Shown here: positions 28,307 to 36,918 of the stretch, in pieces | Layout: each line of letters starts with the position of its first letter | Position numbering within the stretch: position 1 is the stretch's first letter | Assembly: GCA_964492775.1 (NCBI GenBank) | Contig: CAZBLH010000006.1 | Span: 18,625 to 82,624 of the forward strand | Reading direction: 5' to 3' | Source: WRDS01 sp964492775 | GTDB taxonomy: Bacteria; Actinomycetota; Coriobacteriia; Anaerosomatales; PHET01 | DNA: 64,000 bases | Made by a program: the position numbers and the translations under genes | The notes under the pieces: generated by a model | What the model was told of the DNA's origin: nothing | Databases searched by the model: none | What the model saw: only the letters and a program-made list of their open reading frames with translations

Positions 28307-28337
28307 AGGGTGAAACCGCAGAGGGAGGAAGAGGACG

Positions 28338-29498
28338 ATGCGAATCATCAAGAATGTGTTCCGAAGGAAGCTGAGGGCGTTTCTCACCATCTTCGGAATC
28401 ACAGTGGGTGTGCTGGCCCTTGTGGTGATGGGCGCGATGGCCGAGAAGATCACGCTGCTCGTCGACGGCGGGATCGAGTACTACGGCGACAAGGTGGTCG
28501 TAGAGGACGGAAGCGAGGCGGCTGCGTCGTCGTTCGTGCCGATGTCGACCGAGCTCATTCCCGAACTCGAAGAAGTCGACGGCGTGAAGGCGGCGTTCCC
28601 GTCGCTGGCGCTGCTGCTCGAGGAAGGCGAGGCCGTCACCGTCGGCGTGCCGGCGACGATCAGCGCGACCGACCTCGGCGTCCGCGAGTACGAGACTGCC
28701 GTGCCCGAGATTGGCGAGGGCCGTAATCTGCGGGAAAGCGATAGGGGCGTGGCAGTGGTTGGGTGTGATCTCGTGACCAAGCTCGGCGCGAAGGTCGGGG
28801 GGACGATCGAGCTGCGCGGCGAGCCCTTCGAGGTCGTCGGCATCCTCGACAAGACGCTGACCGCGCCCGACAAGGCCGTCGCGATCCCGTTCGCTGATGC
28901 ACAACGACTCCTCATGGATACGCTTCCGCCCGCATTCGCTGACACAGTAGACGTCGACACGCTCGCATCTCAGATCGTGGTATTCCCCGAAGACGGCCAC
29001 GATCCCGAGGACGTCGCGGCTGCGATCAACGATGAGTTCGAGTCGCTGCGGGCCACCGGCCCCGAGGCGTTCCAAGAGCAGGTCGTGGAGTCGACTCAGA
29101 TGCTCTCAGCGATCATCTTCGGTATCGCGATGGTCTCACTACTCGTGGGCGGACTTTCGGTGGTGAACACCATGACGATGGCGGTCTCTGAGCGGACCCG
29201 TGAGATCGGCGTGCGCAAGGCGATCGGCGCCTCGGACTCGGCTATCATGCGGCAGTTCGTGGCTGAGTCCGGTGTCATCGGCATCGTCGGGGGCCTGACC
29301 GGGCTCGCAATCGGATGGGCGATAGTCTGGGGGCTGAACGCCGCCGGGAACGCATCTGGGACGCAGCTGTTCCTCGTGACCAGCCGACTTGCCGTCGGAT
29401 CCGTCGCCTTCGCGCTCGTGCTCGGCGTGCTGTCGGGGCTCTATCCCGCGTGGCATGCCGCACGCCTCAACCCGGTGCAGGCGCTGCGCTATGAGTAG
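28338..29498 (+). CDS. MacB/FtsX-like ABC transporter permease
   Basis: A 386-residue permease of the MacB/LolCDE/YknZ type. An N-terminal helix (FLTIFGITVGVLALVVMGAM) is followed by an external MacB-PCD domain of about 230 residues, then three helices containing the FtsX signature SERTREIGVRKAIGAS. Such permeases move lipoproteins, peptides or drugs by mechanotransmission rather than by forming a pore. GAGGGAGGAAGAGG precedes ATG 28338. The ATPase gene follows after 91 bases; TetR control is likely. The substrate is unknown. Confidence 0.92.
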   Translation: MRIIKNVFRRKLRAFLTIFGITVGVLALVVMGAMAEKITLLVDGGIEYYGDKVVVEDGSEAAASSFVPMSTELIPELEEVDGVKAAFPSLALLLEEGEAVTVGVPATISATDLGVREYETAVPEIGEGRNLRESDRGVAVVGCDLVTKLGAKVGGTIELRGEPFEVVGILDKTLTAPDKAVAIPFADAQRLLMDTLPPAFADTVDVDTLASQIVVFPEDGHDPEDVAAAINDEFESLRATGPEAFQEQVVESTQMLSAIIFGIAMVSLLVGGLSVVNTMTMAVSERTREIGVRKAIGASDSAIMRQFVAESGVIGIVGGLTGLAIGWAIVWGLNAAGNASGTQLFLVTSRLAVGSVAFALVLGVLSGLYPAWHAARLNPVQALRYE

Positions 29499-29589
29499 CC
29501 GCGCACCTTCGGCGGGAGCCGCTCGGGCAACCGCTGCATCCACGAGGACCAGGAGACCCACGCAGGGGTCGCGAGAGGAGAGGAACGAC

Positions 29590-30321
29590 ATGACCGGGAA
29601 CGTGATCGAGGTCCGGGACCTCAAGAAGCGTTATACGCTCGGGAAGGGTAACCACGTCGATGCCTTACGCGGAGCCTCGCTTGAGGTCCGCGCCGGCGAG
29701 ATGGTCGCGATCATGGGGCCGAGCGGGTCGGGCAAGTCAACCCTGATGCATATGGTCGGCTGTCTCGACTCGCCGGACAGTGGCGAGGTACTCGTGGGCG
29801 GGAGACGAGTCGATGGCGTGCAGGGCAAAGAGCTTGCGGCACTGCGCGGTCAAGAAATCGGCTTCATCTTCCAGGGCTTCAACTTGATTCCAACGCTGGA
29901 TGCGACTGAGAACGTAGCGCTTGCCGCAGAGTATGCCGGTGTATCCCGCAAAGACGCTCTGCGCCGTGCTGAAGAGCTGCTCGACCTCGTCGGGCTCGGG
30001 GACCGCAAGCGGCACGTGCCGGGCGAGCTGTCCGGCGGCCAGCAGCAGCGCGTCGCGATCGCACGCGCGCTGGTGAACCGTCCGAGCATCATCCTCGGCG
30101 ACGAGCCCACGGGTGACCTCGACACCGCAACGAGTGAGGAGATCGTCGGCCTGATGCGTGGTATCAACACGACGACGGGAACGACGTTCGTGCTTGTCAC
30201 GCACAACCCCGAGGTGGCGGTGGCGTGTGACCGCACGATCCGGATGCGAGATGGTGTGGTGGAGGACCACGGGGAGCTCGAGCTGAACGTGATCGTGGCC
30301 GCAGAAGCCTGTCTGGCGTAG
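29590..30321 (+). CDS. MacB/LolD-like ABC transporter ATPase
   Basis: The 243-residue ATPase has every ABC motif in order: Walker A GPSGSGKST, Q-loop FQGFNLIPT, signature LSGGQQQR, Walker B IILGDEPTGDLD, and switch VTHN. The family-specific LVGLGDRKRHVPGELSGGQ text fits LolD/MacB-type ATPases that pair with FtsX permeases. The start is ATG 29590 after AGGAGAGGAA; a longer in-frame extension to 29389 overlaps the permease gene. It forms a transporter with the preceding gene. Confidence 0.94.
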   Translation: MTGNVIEVRDLKKRYTLGKGNHVDALRGASLEVRAGEMVAIMGPSGSGKSTLMHMVGCLDSPDSGEVLVGGRRVDGVQGKELAALRGQEIGFIFQGFNLIPTLDATENVALAAEYAGVSRKDALRRAEELLDLVGLGDRKRHVPGELSGGQQQRVAIARALVNRPSIILGDEPTGDLDTATSEEIVGLMRGINTTTGTTFVLVTHNPEVAVACDRTIRMRDGVVEDHGELELNVIVAAEACLA

Positions 30322-30329
30322 ACGTTCTT

Positions 30330-30359
30330 CAGGGGCCGGACGCGATGGTTCGGCCCCTG
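30330..30359 (+). terminator. Hairpin after the ABC operon
   Basis: CAGGGGCCG (30330-30338) pairs perfectly with CGGCCCCTG (30351-30359). No T-tract follows, so termination may be weak or factor-dependent. Confidence 0.45.
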
Positions 30360-30435
30360 CAGATGTCTCCCCGCTGCAAAGTCGGATAATGAGTGAGTCC
30401 TCTGTCGATGCCGCACCCAAGGAGCGCAATCCGCA

Positions 30436-30936
30436 ATGTCTGACCCCACTGGATCCACCGACGCCTTCATGACCCCCGAAGCCCTCTGGGCCGAGTTCCT
30501 CGCGTCCGGCTCGCCGTGCGCCGCCGATGCGGCCGGCTCGACCTATGAGACGTGGCACTTCGGCAACAGCGCGGAGATGGCCGACGAGCTGCTCGGCCTC
30601 GTACTTGCGGGTCCGAAGCGGGCGACCGCAGGGGCGCTCTGGTCATACGAGCTTGATGGGGACCCGATACCCGCAGCTGGTGGCTACAGCGTCGTCACCG
30701 ACGGCGAGGGCCGGGCCCGGGCTGTGCTCCGCACCGTGTCCGCCGAGGTCGTCCCATTCGATCAGGTCACCCCGGAGTTCGCAGCCGCCGAGGGCGAGGG
30801 CGACCTCTCGCTCGAGTACTGGCGCGATGGCCACTGGCGGTACTTCACTGCCGAGCTCGTGCCTCACGGCATCGAGCCAACGACCGACATGCCGGTGGTA
30901 TGCGAGCGTTTCGAGGTGGTTTACCCCGCGGCCTGA
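30436..30936 (+). CDS. ASCH-domain protein
   Basis: This 166-residue protein is an ASCH-domain protein of the YhfF type, a PUA-like fold linked to RNA binding. The recognisable run is GPKRATAGALWSYE, then AAGGYSVVTDGEGR, TVSAEVVPFDQVTPEFAAAEGEGD, here in pieces, and SLEYWRDGHWRYF, all conserved in the family. AAGGAG (30418-30423) precedes ATG 30436. It stands alone between the ABC pair and the ubiA-like gene. Its RNA target or activity is unknown. Confidence 0.85.
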   Translation: MSDPTGSTDAFMTPEALWAEFLASGSPCAADAAGSTYETWHFGNSAEMADELLGLVLAGPKRATAGALWSYELDGDPIPAAGGYSVVTDGEGRARAVLRTVSAEVVPFDQVTPEFAAAEGEGDLSLEYWRDGHWRYFTAELVPHGIEPTTDMPVVCERFEVVYPAA

Positions 30937-31011
30937 GACGGCCTCCCTACCTGGTCATGCCGAGTGTCGACACACGAACGAGCGAAGGCACGCGGTGCAG
31001 AGCGTTCGATG

Positions 31012-31039
31012 TTGCGCGTGCTACGGTGCGCGCTAATAT
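31012..31039 (+). promoter_or_regulatory. Promoter of the ubiA-like gene
   Basis: TTGCGC (31012-31017) and TAATAT (31034-31039) are 16 bases apart, giving a start near 31046. This leaves a short leader containing GGGGAGGAG (31057-31065) before ATG 31072. Confidence 0.5.
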
Positions 31040-31071
31040 GAAGGCAAATAGGGGGTGGGGGAGGAGAACAG

Positions 31072-31958
31072 ATGAGATACGTGATCGGCGTCATGCGTCC
31101 GAGGTTTCTGCTGCTCGCACTCTCCTGTGTCTTTCTCGGCTTGTCGGCAGCGGTGTGTGGGCGGGCTACCGGATCGACGTATGGTACGCGGTTCTGTGCT
31201 TCGTTGGGGGCGTACTTGCCCACGCCGCCGTCAACGCCTTCAACGAGTACAGCGACGTCAAGAGCGGGCTCGATTTCCGAACCGATCGCACGCCCTTTAG
31301 CGGCGGCAGCGGCACGCTGGTCTCTGCACCCGAGATGGTGTCTGTGGCACTGTGGACGGGAGTCATCTCCTCGGCCGTCTGCCTGGCCATCGGCGTCTAC
31401 TTTTTCACGATCCGCGGCTGGCCGATACTTGCGATTGGTGTCGTCGGCCTGCTAACGGTCATCGCCTACACTCCCTGGCTGAACAAGGTTCCGGTACTCT
31501 GCCTGCTCGCTCCGGGGCTGGGGTTCGGCACATTGATGGTCAACGGCACCTTCTTCGCGCTCACAGGCTCGTTCTCATGGACTGCGCTGCTCGTTTCGTT
31601 CGTCCCATTCTTCCTTGTGAACAACCTGCTGCTCCTGAACCAGTTCCCGGATGTCGAGGCCGACATGACGGTCGGGCGCCGGCACCTGCCGATCCTGATA
31701 GGTCGGCGGGCGAGCGCCTACGTCTTCACCGCGTTCGTGGTGGCGACCTACCTCACGCTACTGGTGGGGGTCATGTTGAGGCTCGTCCCGTGGTGGTCGC
31801 TCGTCGCTCTGGTGTCGCTCGCCTTCGCCATACCTGCCGTCAAAGGCGCGCTCATACACCCGGATTACATGGCGAAGCTCGTCCCGCCCATGGGGCAGAA
31901 CGTGCTGCTGAACCTGATCACACCCGTGCTGGTTGGGATCGCGCTGCTCATTCGGTAG
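31072..31958 (+). CDS. UbiA-family prenyltransferase, apparently frameshifted
   Basis: The gene reads in two frames. From ATG 31072, with GGGGAGGAG just upstream, frame 1 encodes the expected N-terminus (MRYVIGVMRPRFLLLALSC and on). At about 31153-31160 the homology moves to another frame, which continues VWAGYRIDVWYAVLCF and NAFNEYSDVKSGLDF (first Asp-rich motif), then NQFPDVEADMTVGRRHLPIL (second motif), to TAG 31958. Removing one TG from the TGTGTG run would give a single 294-residue protein with about eight helices, the normal size. Such enzymes prenylate aromatic rings, as MenA does in menaquinone synthesis. The shift may be a sequencing error or a true mutation. Confidence 0.8.
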
Positions 31959-32051
31959 GGGGTGAGCGGTTCGGCGCCTCGGAGGCAGCGCGACACTCTC
32001 AGAACCTGAGTCTCTAGTACTCATATTCCGTGACATTTTCGCCCGGTCCTA

Positions 32052-32116
32052 TTGCGACTCCACCGACGGTTTGGGTAGACTAGCAATCGCTGGCACTCGG
32101 CAAGCAAGACTGCCAG
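32052..32116 (+). promoter_or_regulatory. groES promoter with CIRCE-like operator
   Basis: TTGCGA (32052-32057) and TAGACT (32076-32081) are 18 bases apart. Just downstream lies CTGGCACTC (32090-32098), nine bases, then GACTGCCAG (32108-32116). This matches the HrcA-binding CIRCE element (TTAGCACTC, nine bases, GAGTGCTAA) in spacing, in 7 of 9 bases on the left and 6 of 9 on the right. The position over the start region fits repression by HrcA. Confidence 0.65.
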
Positions 32117-32235
32117 CAGTCGCGAGAGGGAATCGCAAGAACACTCGGCAAGTGGGTATGTACTCACGCGACCACGTATATAGGGAACACCCGGGCGCGT
32201 TGTCCGGTACTAGCCAGTCGATCAAGGAGGAGCCG

Positions 32236-32529
32236 ATGAATCTGAAGCCGCTGGGCGATCGCGTGATCGTGAAGCAGGCGGAGGCCGAGACGCAGACCAA
32301 GTCCGGCCTCATCCTGGCCGACACCGCGAAGGAGAAGCCGACCAAGGGCAAGGTCATCGCGGTGGGCGAGGGCAAGTGGGACGAGCTGGGCGAGAAGCGC
32401 CTGCCGCTCGACGTCAAGCCGGGCGACCTCGTCATCTACAGCAAGTACGGCGGCACCGAGGTCAAGTACGAGGGCGAGGACTACCTGATCCTTCGCGCGG
32501 ACGACATCTATGCCGTGCTCGGCGACTAA
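32236..32529 (+). CDS. groES: Co-chaperonin GroES
   Basis: GroES is the heptameric lid of the GroEL chamber. The 97-residue product has MNLKPLGDRVIVKQAEAE, the mobile loop around TKSGLILADTAKEKP, and VIYSKYGGTEVKYEGEDYLIL. The start is ATG 32236 with the strong AAGGAGGAG (32224-32232) upstream. groEL follows after 49 bases, in the usual operon. Confidence 0.97.
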   Translation: MNLKPLGDRVIVKQAEAETQTKSGLILADTAKEKPTKGKVIAVGEGKWDELGEKRLPLDVKPGDLVIYSKYGGTEVKYEGEDYLILRADDIYAVLGD

Positions 32530-32578
32530 CAGCACCGAACACGATTCCGTGAACACCCCGAGGAGGTAGAACAGAAGC

Positions 32579-34221
32579 ATGGCCAAAGAGATTCGTTTCG
32601 ACGCCGAGGCGCGCCAGGGACTGGCGGCCGGTGTCAACAAGCTGGCCGACGCGGTCAAGATCACGCTCGGCCCCAAGGGCCGCTACGTCGTGCTCGAGAC
32701 GAAGTTCGGCGCACCGACCATCACCAACGACGGCGTNNNNNNNNNNCCATCGCCAAGGAGATCGAGCTCGAGGACTCGCTCGAGAACATGGGCGCCCAGC
32801 TCGTCAAAGAAGTCGCCGTCAAGACCAACGATATCGCCGGTGACGGTACCACCACCGCGACCCTGCTTGCGCAGGTTGTCGTGAACGAGGGCCTTCGCAA
32901 CGTCTCGGCCGGCGCCAACCCGCTCGCCATCCGCCGTGGCATCGAGAAGGCGGTTGACGCGATCGTCGCCGAGATCAAGAACCAGGCGAAAGAGATTGAG
33001 ACCCGCGAGCAGATCGCCGATGTCGGCGCCATCTCGGCAGCGGACAAGGAGATCGGTGCCAAGATCGCCGAGGCGATGGAGGTCGTGGGCAAGGACGGCG
33101 TCATCACCGTCGAGGAGGGCCTGACCTTCGGTATCGACATCGAGACCGTCGAGGGTCTGCAGTTCGACAAGGGTTACATCAACCCGTACATGATCACCGA
33201 TCCCGATCGCATGGAGGCCGTTCTCAACGAGCCCTACATCCTGATCGCCAACCAGAAGATCGGTAACATCCAGGACCTGCTGCCCGTGCTCGAGAAGGTC
33301 ATGCAGGCTGGCAAGCAGCTTCTAATCATCGCTGAGGACGTTGAGGGCGAGGCACTCGCCACGCTCGTGCTCAACAAGCTGCGCGGTACCTTCACCGCCG
33401 TGGCCGTCAAGGCTCCGGGCTTCGGTGACCGCCGCAAGCGCATGCTCGAGGACATCGCAATTGTCACCGGTGGCCAGGTCGTCACCGAGGAACTCGGCTA
33501 CAAGCTCGAGTCCACCACGCTTGACATGCTTGGCCGCGCCAAGACCGTCAAGGTCTCCAAGGAGGCCACGACGATTATCGATGGCGCTGGCGCCGAGGAC
33601 GCCATCAAGGCCCGCGTCAACCAGATCAAGGTCGAGATCGAGAACTCCGACTCGGACTTCGATCGCGAGAAGCTCCAGGAGCGCCTGGCCAAGCTCTCCG
33701 GCGGCGTCGCCGTCATCAAGGTCGGCGCGGCGACCGAGGTCGAGCTCAAGGAGAAGAAGCACCGCATCGAAGACGCACTCCAGGCGACCCGCGCGGCTGT
33801 CGAAGAGGGCATCGTCGCTGGCGGCGGCGTGGCGCTCGTCGACGCGCTGCCCGCGCTCGATGCGCTCGAGCTCGACTCCGAGGAGCAGATCGGCGTCAAC
33901 ATCGTCCGCAAGGCCCTCGTTGAGCCGCTCAAGATGATCGCCTCGAACGCTGGCTACGAGGGCTCGGTCGTGGTCGAGAAGGTCAGAGAGAAGGCGACCC
34001 CGGGTTACGGTCTGAACTCTGCGACCGGCGAGTGGGGCGACCTCATCTCGCAGGGTGTCATCGACCCGGTCAAGGTAACCCGTTCGGCTCTCCAGAACGC
34101 TGCGTCCATCTCGGCGCTGATCCTCATCACCGAGGCCGCCGTCAACGATGCTCCGGTCAAGGATGACGGCGGCGCTGCCGCTGCCATGGCCGGCATGGGC
34201 GGTATGGGCGGCATGATGTAG
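32579..34221 (+). CDS. groEL: Chaperonin GroEL (contains an assembly gap)
   Basis: GroEL folds proteins in its double-ring chamber. The N-terminus (AKEIRFDAEARQGLAAGVNKLADAV, shortened here) and ITLGPKGRYVVLETKFG precede a run of ten Ns at 32737-32746. Afterwards the frame is shifted, reading IAKEIELED, DGTTTATLLAQ, and ending in the Gly-Met tail AGMGGMGGMM. Given the invariant family text NDGVTIAKEI, only two bases (completing Val-Thr) should be missing, so the ten Ns are a fixed-length placeholder that breaks the frame. The real gene is very probably intact. Confidence 0.96.
32737..32746. other. Assembly gap of ten Ns inside groEL
   Basis: Ten unknown bases replace what protein conservation predicts to be two bases. 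The downstream frame is therefore offset by eight bases relative to the true sequence. Confidence 0.97.
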
Positions 34222-34266
34222 CACCTTCGCGAGCGCCGGCTCAGTCTTTCGCGGCGCACGTGTGAG

Positions 34267-34306
34267 AAGGGCCCCGGTTCCTGCATCCTGAGGAGCCGGG
34301 GCCCTT
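34267..34306. terminator. Bidirectional terminator between groEL and the convergent gene
   Basis: AAGGGCCCCGG (34267-34277) pairs with CCGGGGCCCTT (34296-34306), and an inner stem TTCCT/AGGAG extends it to 16 pairs around an eight-base loop. TTCGCGTTCTT follows on the plus strand, and TTCTCACA on the minus strand. It lies between two convergent genes. Confidence 0.75.
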
Positions 34307-34330
34307 CGCGTTCTTGGAGCTGAAGTGAGT

Positions 34331-35605
34331 CTACCCGAGGTCGTCCGGCTCCGCCTGCTCGTTCTCCAAGCCGCCTGCCGAGGTACCGGCGGCTGGTTCG
34401 GGGCCAACTGGTGCCAGAGCAGCCGCCTCTGTCCGCAGCGACGTGGTCGCGGTGCCGTCCGCGGCAAGGCCGCCGAGCGCGAGCACACGGTCGCAGATGT
34501 CGGCGGCTGCGAAGGGCCGAGCGGCAGCTATCGCCGATGCGCGCATCTTCGCGAGCCGCGCAGGGGAAGAGATCGCCTTGCGCGTGTGGGGCGCGATCGA
34601 GTTCGGGTCCGCGGCGAACAGCGCCGCACCCGCTTTGGCGAGTGCCCGCGCGTTGGCGCCCTCCTGTCCTGCGGCCGGTCCAACAAGCACGAGCGGCAGA
34701 CCAGCCGCGAGGCACTCGGCGCAGACTGAGCCTCCCGCCTTGGCCAACGCGAGGTCCGCGCAGGCCATGAGCGGCGCCATGTGGTCCACGAATCCAAGGA
34801 TTCTCACGCTGATACCGAAGCCTGCCGAGCGTGCCCGTAGTTCCTCGGCGAATGCGCTGTCCTTGCCGGTCACGACGACGACGGCGGTATCGGGAAGGGA
34901 TGCGAGCGCCGGCAGCGCCGTGGCGAGCGATTCTTTGAAGCGCCGGTACGGGCCCGGCATCATCGAGCCGGCGAGCGCGAGCACGATCCGGCTTTCGGCG
35001 GGCAGGTCGAAGTGCTCCCGGGCTGCGGCACGGTCGTACTCAAGCGTGAACTGCCGCCTCACCGGGATGCCGGTGACTGCGACGCACTCGGCAGGCATCC
35101 CGCGCTCGATGAGGCTGTCGCGGGATGCATCGTCGGCGACGCAGAAAAGGTCGACGCCGGTGCGCGGCCAGTAGCCGTGCACGGCGAAGTCGGTCGCGAC
35201 GTTGACTATTGCGAAGTGGCGTTGCGACGCGGCCCGAGTTCTCTGGGCGAGCACGGACGCAAGCGCGTGGGTGCAGATCACGATGTCGGGATCGAGTTCG
35301 AGCAGTCGCTGCTCGAACTCTCTGAACGAGTAGCCTACAATCGGCCCCCCGAGCACTCGCAAGAGGCTGCAGAAGGCGTCACTGTTCCAGAGCTTGTCGT
35401 AGAGTCCTGCAGTCGCCCCGCTGAAGGTCGTTGTGAGCCGGTCGCCCGAAATGCCCCCGGAGCTGCACTCTTGTATATCGAAGAGGCGCACCGTCACGCC
35501 CTCGACGGCGCGGCTCTCGATCTCGGCGATGAGTGCCTCGGCCGCCATCCTGTGGCCAGAGCCGATCGAGGCGTAGGCGACCGCTATGGTCGTGGGTGTG
35601 GTCAT
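34331..35605 (-). CDS. GT28-like glycosyltransferase (MGDG synthase type)
   Basis: This 424-residue protein resembles diacylglycerol glycosyltransferases and MurG. The N-terminal domain begins TIAVAYASIGSGHRMAAEAL, matching the S-G-GH motif of the MGDG-synthase family, with CTHALASVLAQ further on. The C-terminal GT-B domain has DLALAKAGGSVCAECLAAGLPLVLV (abbreviated), the sugar-nucleotide loop, and PAAGQEGANA. It probably adds sugars to membrane diacylglycerol; the sugar is unknown. The C-terminal 45 residues are low-complexity Ala/Glu. TATAGT stands six bases before the ATG with no ribosome-binding site, suggesting a leaderless mRNA. Confidence 0.8.
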   Translation of the reverse strand: MTTPTTIAVAYASIGSGHRMAAEALIAEIESRAVEGVTVRLFDIQECSSGGISGDRLTTTFSGATAGLYDKLWNSDAFCSLLRVLGGPIVGYSFREFEQRLLELDPDIVICTHALASVLAQRTRAASQRHFAIVNVATDFAVHGYWPRTGVDLFCVADDASRDSLIERGMPAECVAVTGIPVRRQFTLEYDRAAAREHFDLPAESRIVLALAGSMMPGPYRRFKESLATALPALASLPDTAVVVVTGKDSAFAEELRARSAGFGISVRILGFVDHMAPLMACADLALAKAGGSVCAECLAAGLPLVLVGPAAGQEGANARALAKAGAALFAADPNSIAPHTRKAISSPARLAKMRASAIAAARPFAAADICDRVLALGGLAADGTATTSLRTEAAALAPVGPEPAAGTSAGGLENEQAEPDDLG

Positions 35606-35670
35606 AAGGGTACTATACCGCAGGCGCGGGCTCAGCTACTGCGCCCGCTACCTGCCGAAAGGAGCGTTTC

Positions 35671-36735
35671 TTGGCACTCTCCATCGCCATTGTCGGGCTG
35701 CCGAACGTCGGCAAGTCCACCCTGTTCACAGCCCTCACCAAGAACCAAGTGGATGCAGCGAACTACCCGTTTGCGACGATCGAGCCAAACGTCGGCGTCG
35801 TGCCCGTACCGGACCCACGACTGGACAAGCTCGCCGAGATGGTCGAGCCGCAGCGTGTGGTACCTGCGACCGTGGAGTTCGTTGACGTAGCCGGGCTCGT
35901 GAAGGGCGCGAGCGAGGGCGCGGGGCTCGGCAACCAGTTCCTCGCCAATATCCGAGAGTGTGACGCGATCGCCGAGGTCGTGCGCTTCTTCGAGGACGAG
36001 GACGTCATCCACGTCGACGGCCGGGTCGATCCTGCATCCGACGTCGAGACCATCAAGCTCGAGCTGGTGCTCGCTGACCTTGCGACCGTGGAGAAGGCCC
36101 TGCCCCGGCTCTCGAAAGAGGCTCAGCGCGACGCGTCGCTCAAGCCCAAGCTTGAGCTCGTGATGCGGCTTAACGCCTGGCTTGCCGAGGGGCACCGCGC
36201 GTTCCGTATGGAGATGAGCGACGAGGAGCGCGCGATGCTGCGCGACCTGCACCTGCTCACCATGAAGCCGATGCTCTACGTCGCCAACGTCGATGAGTCG
36301 CAGGTAGGGGCCGAGTTCGCGGCGATCGACGGGGTCAGGCCGATCCCGATCTGCGCCAAGGTCGAAGCCGAGCTTGCCGATCTCGACGCTGCTGACGCCA
36401 CCGAGTATCTCGAGTCCATCGGGCTTGCCGAGCCTGGGCTCAACACGCTGATCCGTGAGGCCTACCGCCTCCTGGGGCTCCAGTCCTACTTCACGGCCGG
36501 AGAGAAGGAGGTTCGTGCTTGGACTGTGCCGATTGGCGCCAAGGCGCCGCAGGCCGCAGGCGTCATCCACACCGACTTCGAACGCGGGTTCATCAAGGCG
36601 GAGGTCATCGGGTACAAGGATTACGTGAGCCTTGGCGGCGAGAAAGGCGCCCGTGATGCCGGACGCTTGAGGCTTGAAGGCAAGGAATACGTCGTCGCCG
36701 ATGGCGATGTCGTCCACTTCAAGTTCAACGTCTAG
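35671..36735 (+). CDS. ychF: Ribosome-binding ATPase YchF/OLA1
   Basis: YchF is a translation-associated P-loop protein that prefers ATP. The 354-residue product has G1 GLPNVGKSTLF, G3 DVAGLVKGASEGAGLGN, and NVDE in place of the GTP-specific NKxD, which is the hallmark of this subfamily. The C-terminal TGS domain starts near WTVPIGAKAPQAAGVIHTDF and ends VHFKFNV. The start is TTG 35671 with AAAGGAG six bases upstream. It is divergent from the glycosyltransferase across 65 bases. Confidence 0.97.
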   Translation: MALSIAIVGLPNVGKSTLFTALTKNQVDAANYPFATIEPNVGVVPVPDPRLDKLAEMVEPQRVVPATVEFVDVAGLVKGASEGAGLGNQFLANIRECDAIAEVVRFFEDEDVIHVDGRVDPASDVETIKLELVLADLATVEKALPRLSKEAQRDASLKPKLELVMRLNAWLAEGHRAFRMEMSDEERAMLRDLHLLTMKPMLYVANVDESQVGAEFAAIDGVRPIPICAKVEAELADLDAADATEYLESIGLAEPGLNTLIREAYRLLGLQSYFTAGEKEVRAWTVPIGAKAPQAAGVIHTDFERGFIKAEVIGYKDYVSLGGEKGARDAGRLRLEGKEYVVADGDVVHFKFNV

Positions 36736-36834
36736 GGCGAGGTAGACGGTGTTTCTCGGCAGGGTAGGTTGACCGAGTTCGCAAGTTGAGCCGGAAATCC
36801 TGCCAAAGCGGTTTCGCCCACGCCTCCAGAAGCC

Positions 36835-36840
36835 TAGAAT
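36835..36840 (+). promoter_or_regulatory. Possible -10 box before guaB3
   Basis: TAGAAT at 36835-36840 is a fair -10 sequence; the -35 region (TTTCGC, 17 bases upstream) is weak. The 183-base gap otherwise shows no riboswitch-like structure that I can recognise. Confidence 0.3.
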
Positions 36841-36918
36841 GCATACACCGAAGTTGCCACGCAGCGGCTGTTCGCAGTCGCCTGGTTTTGAGTACAACCG
36901 ATAGGGAGGCGCCCGCAG

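Noticed and set aside
36736..36918. Purine riboswitch before guaB3
   Set aside because: The 183-base gap lacks the three-way-junction core and has no convincing paired stems.
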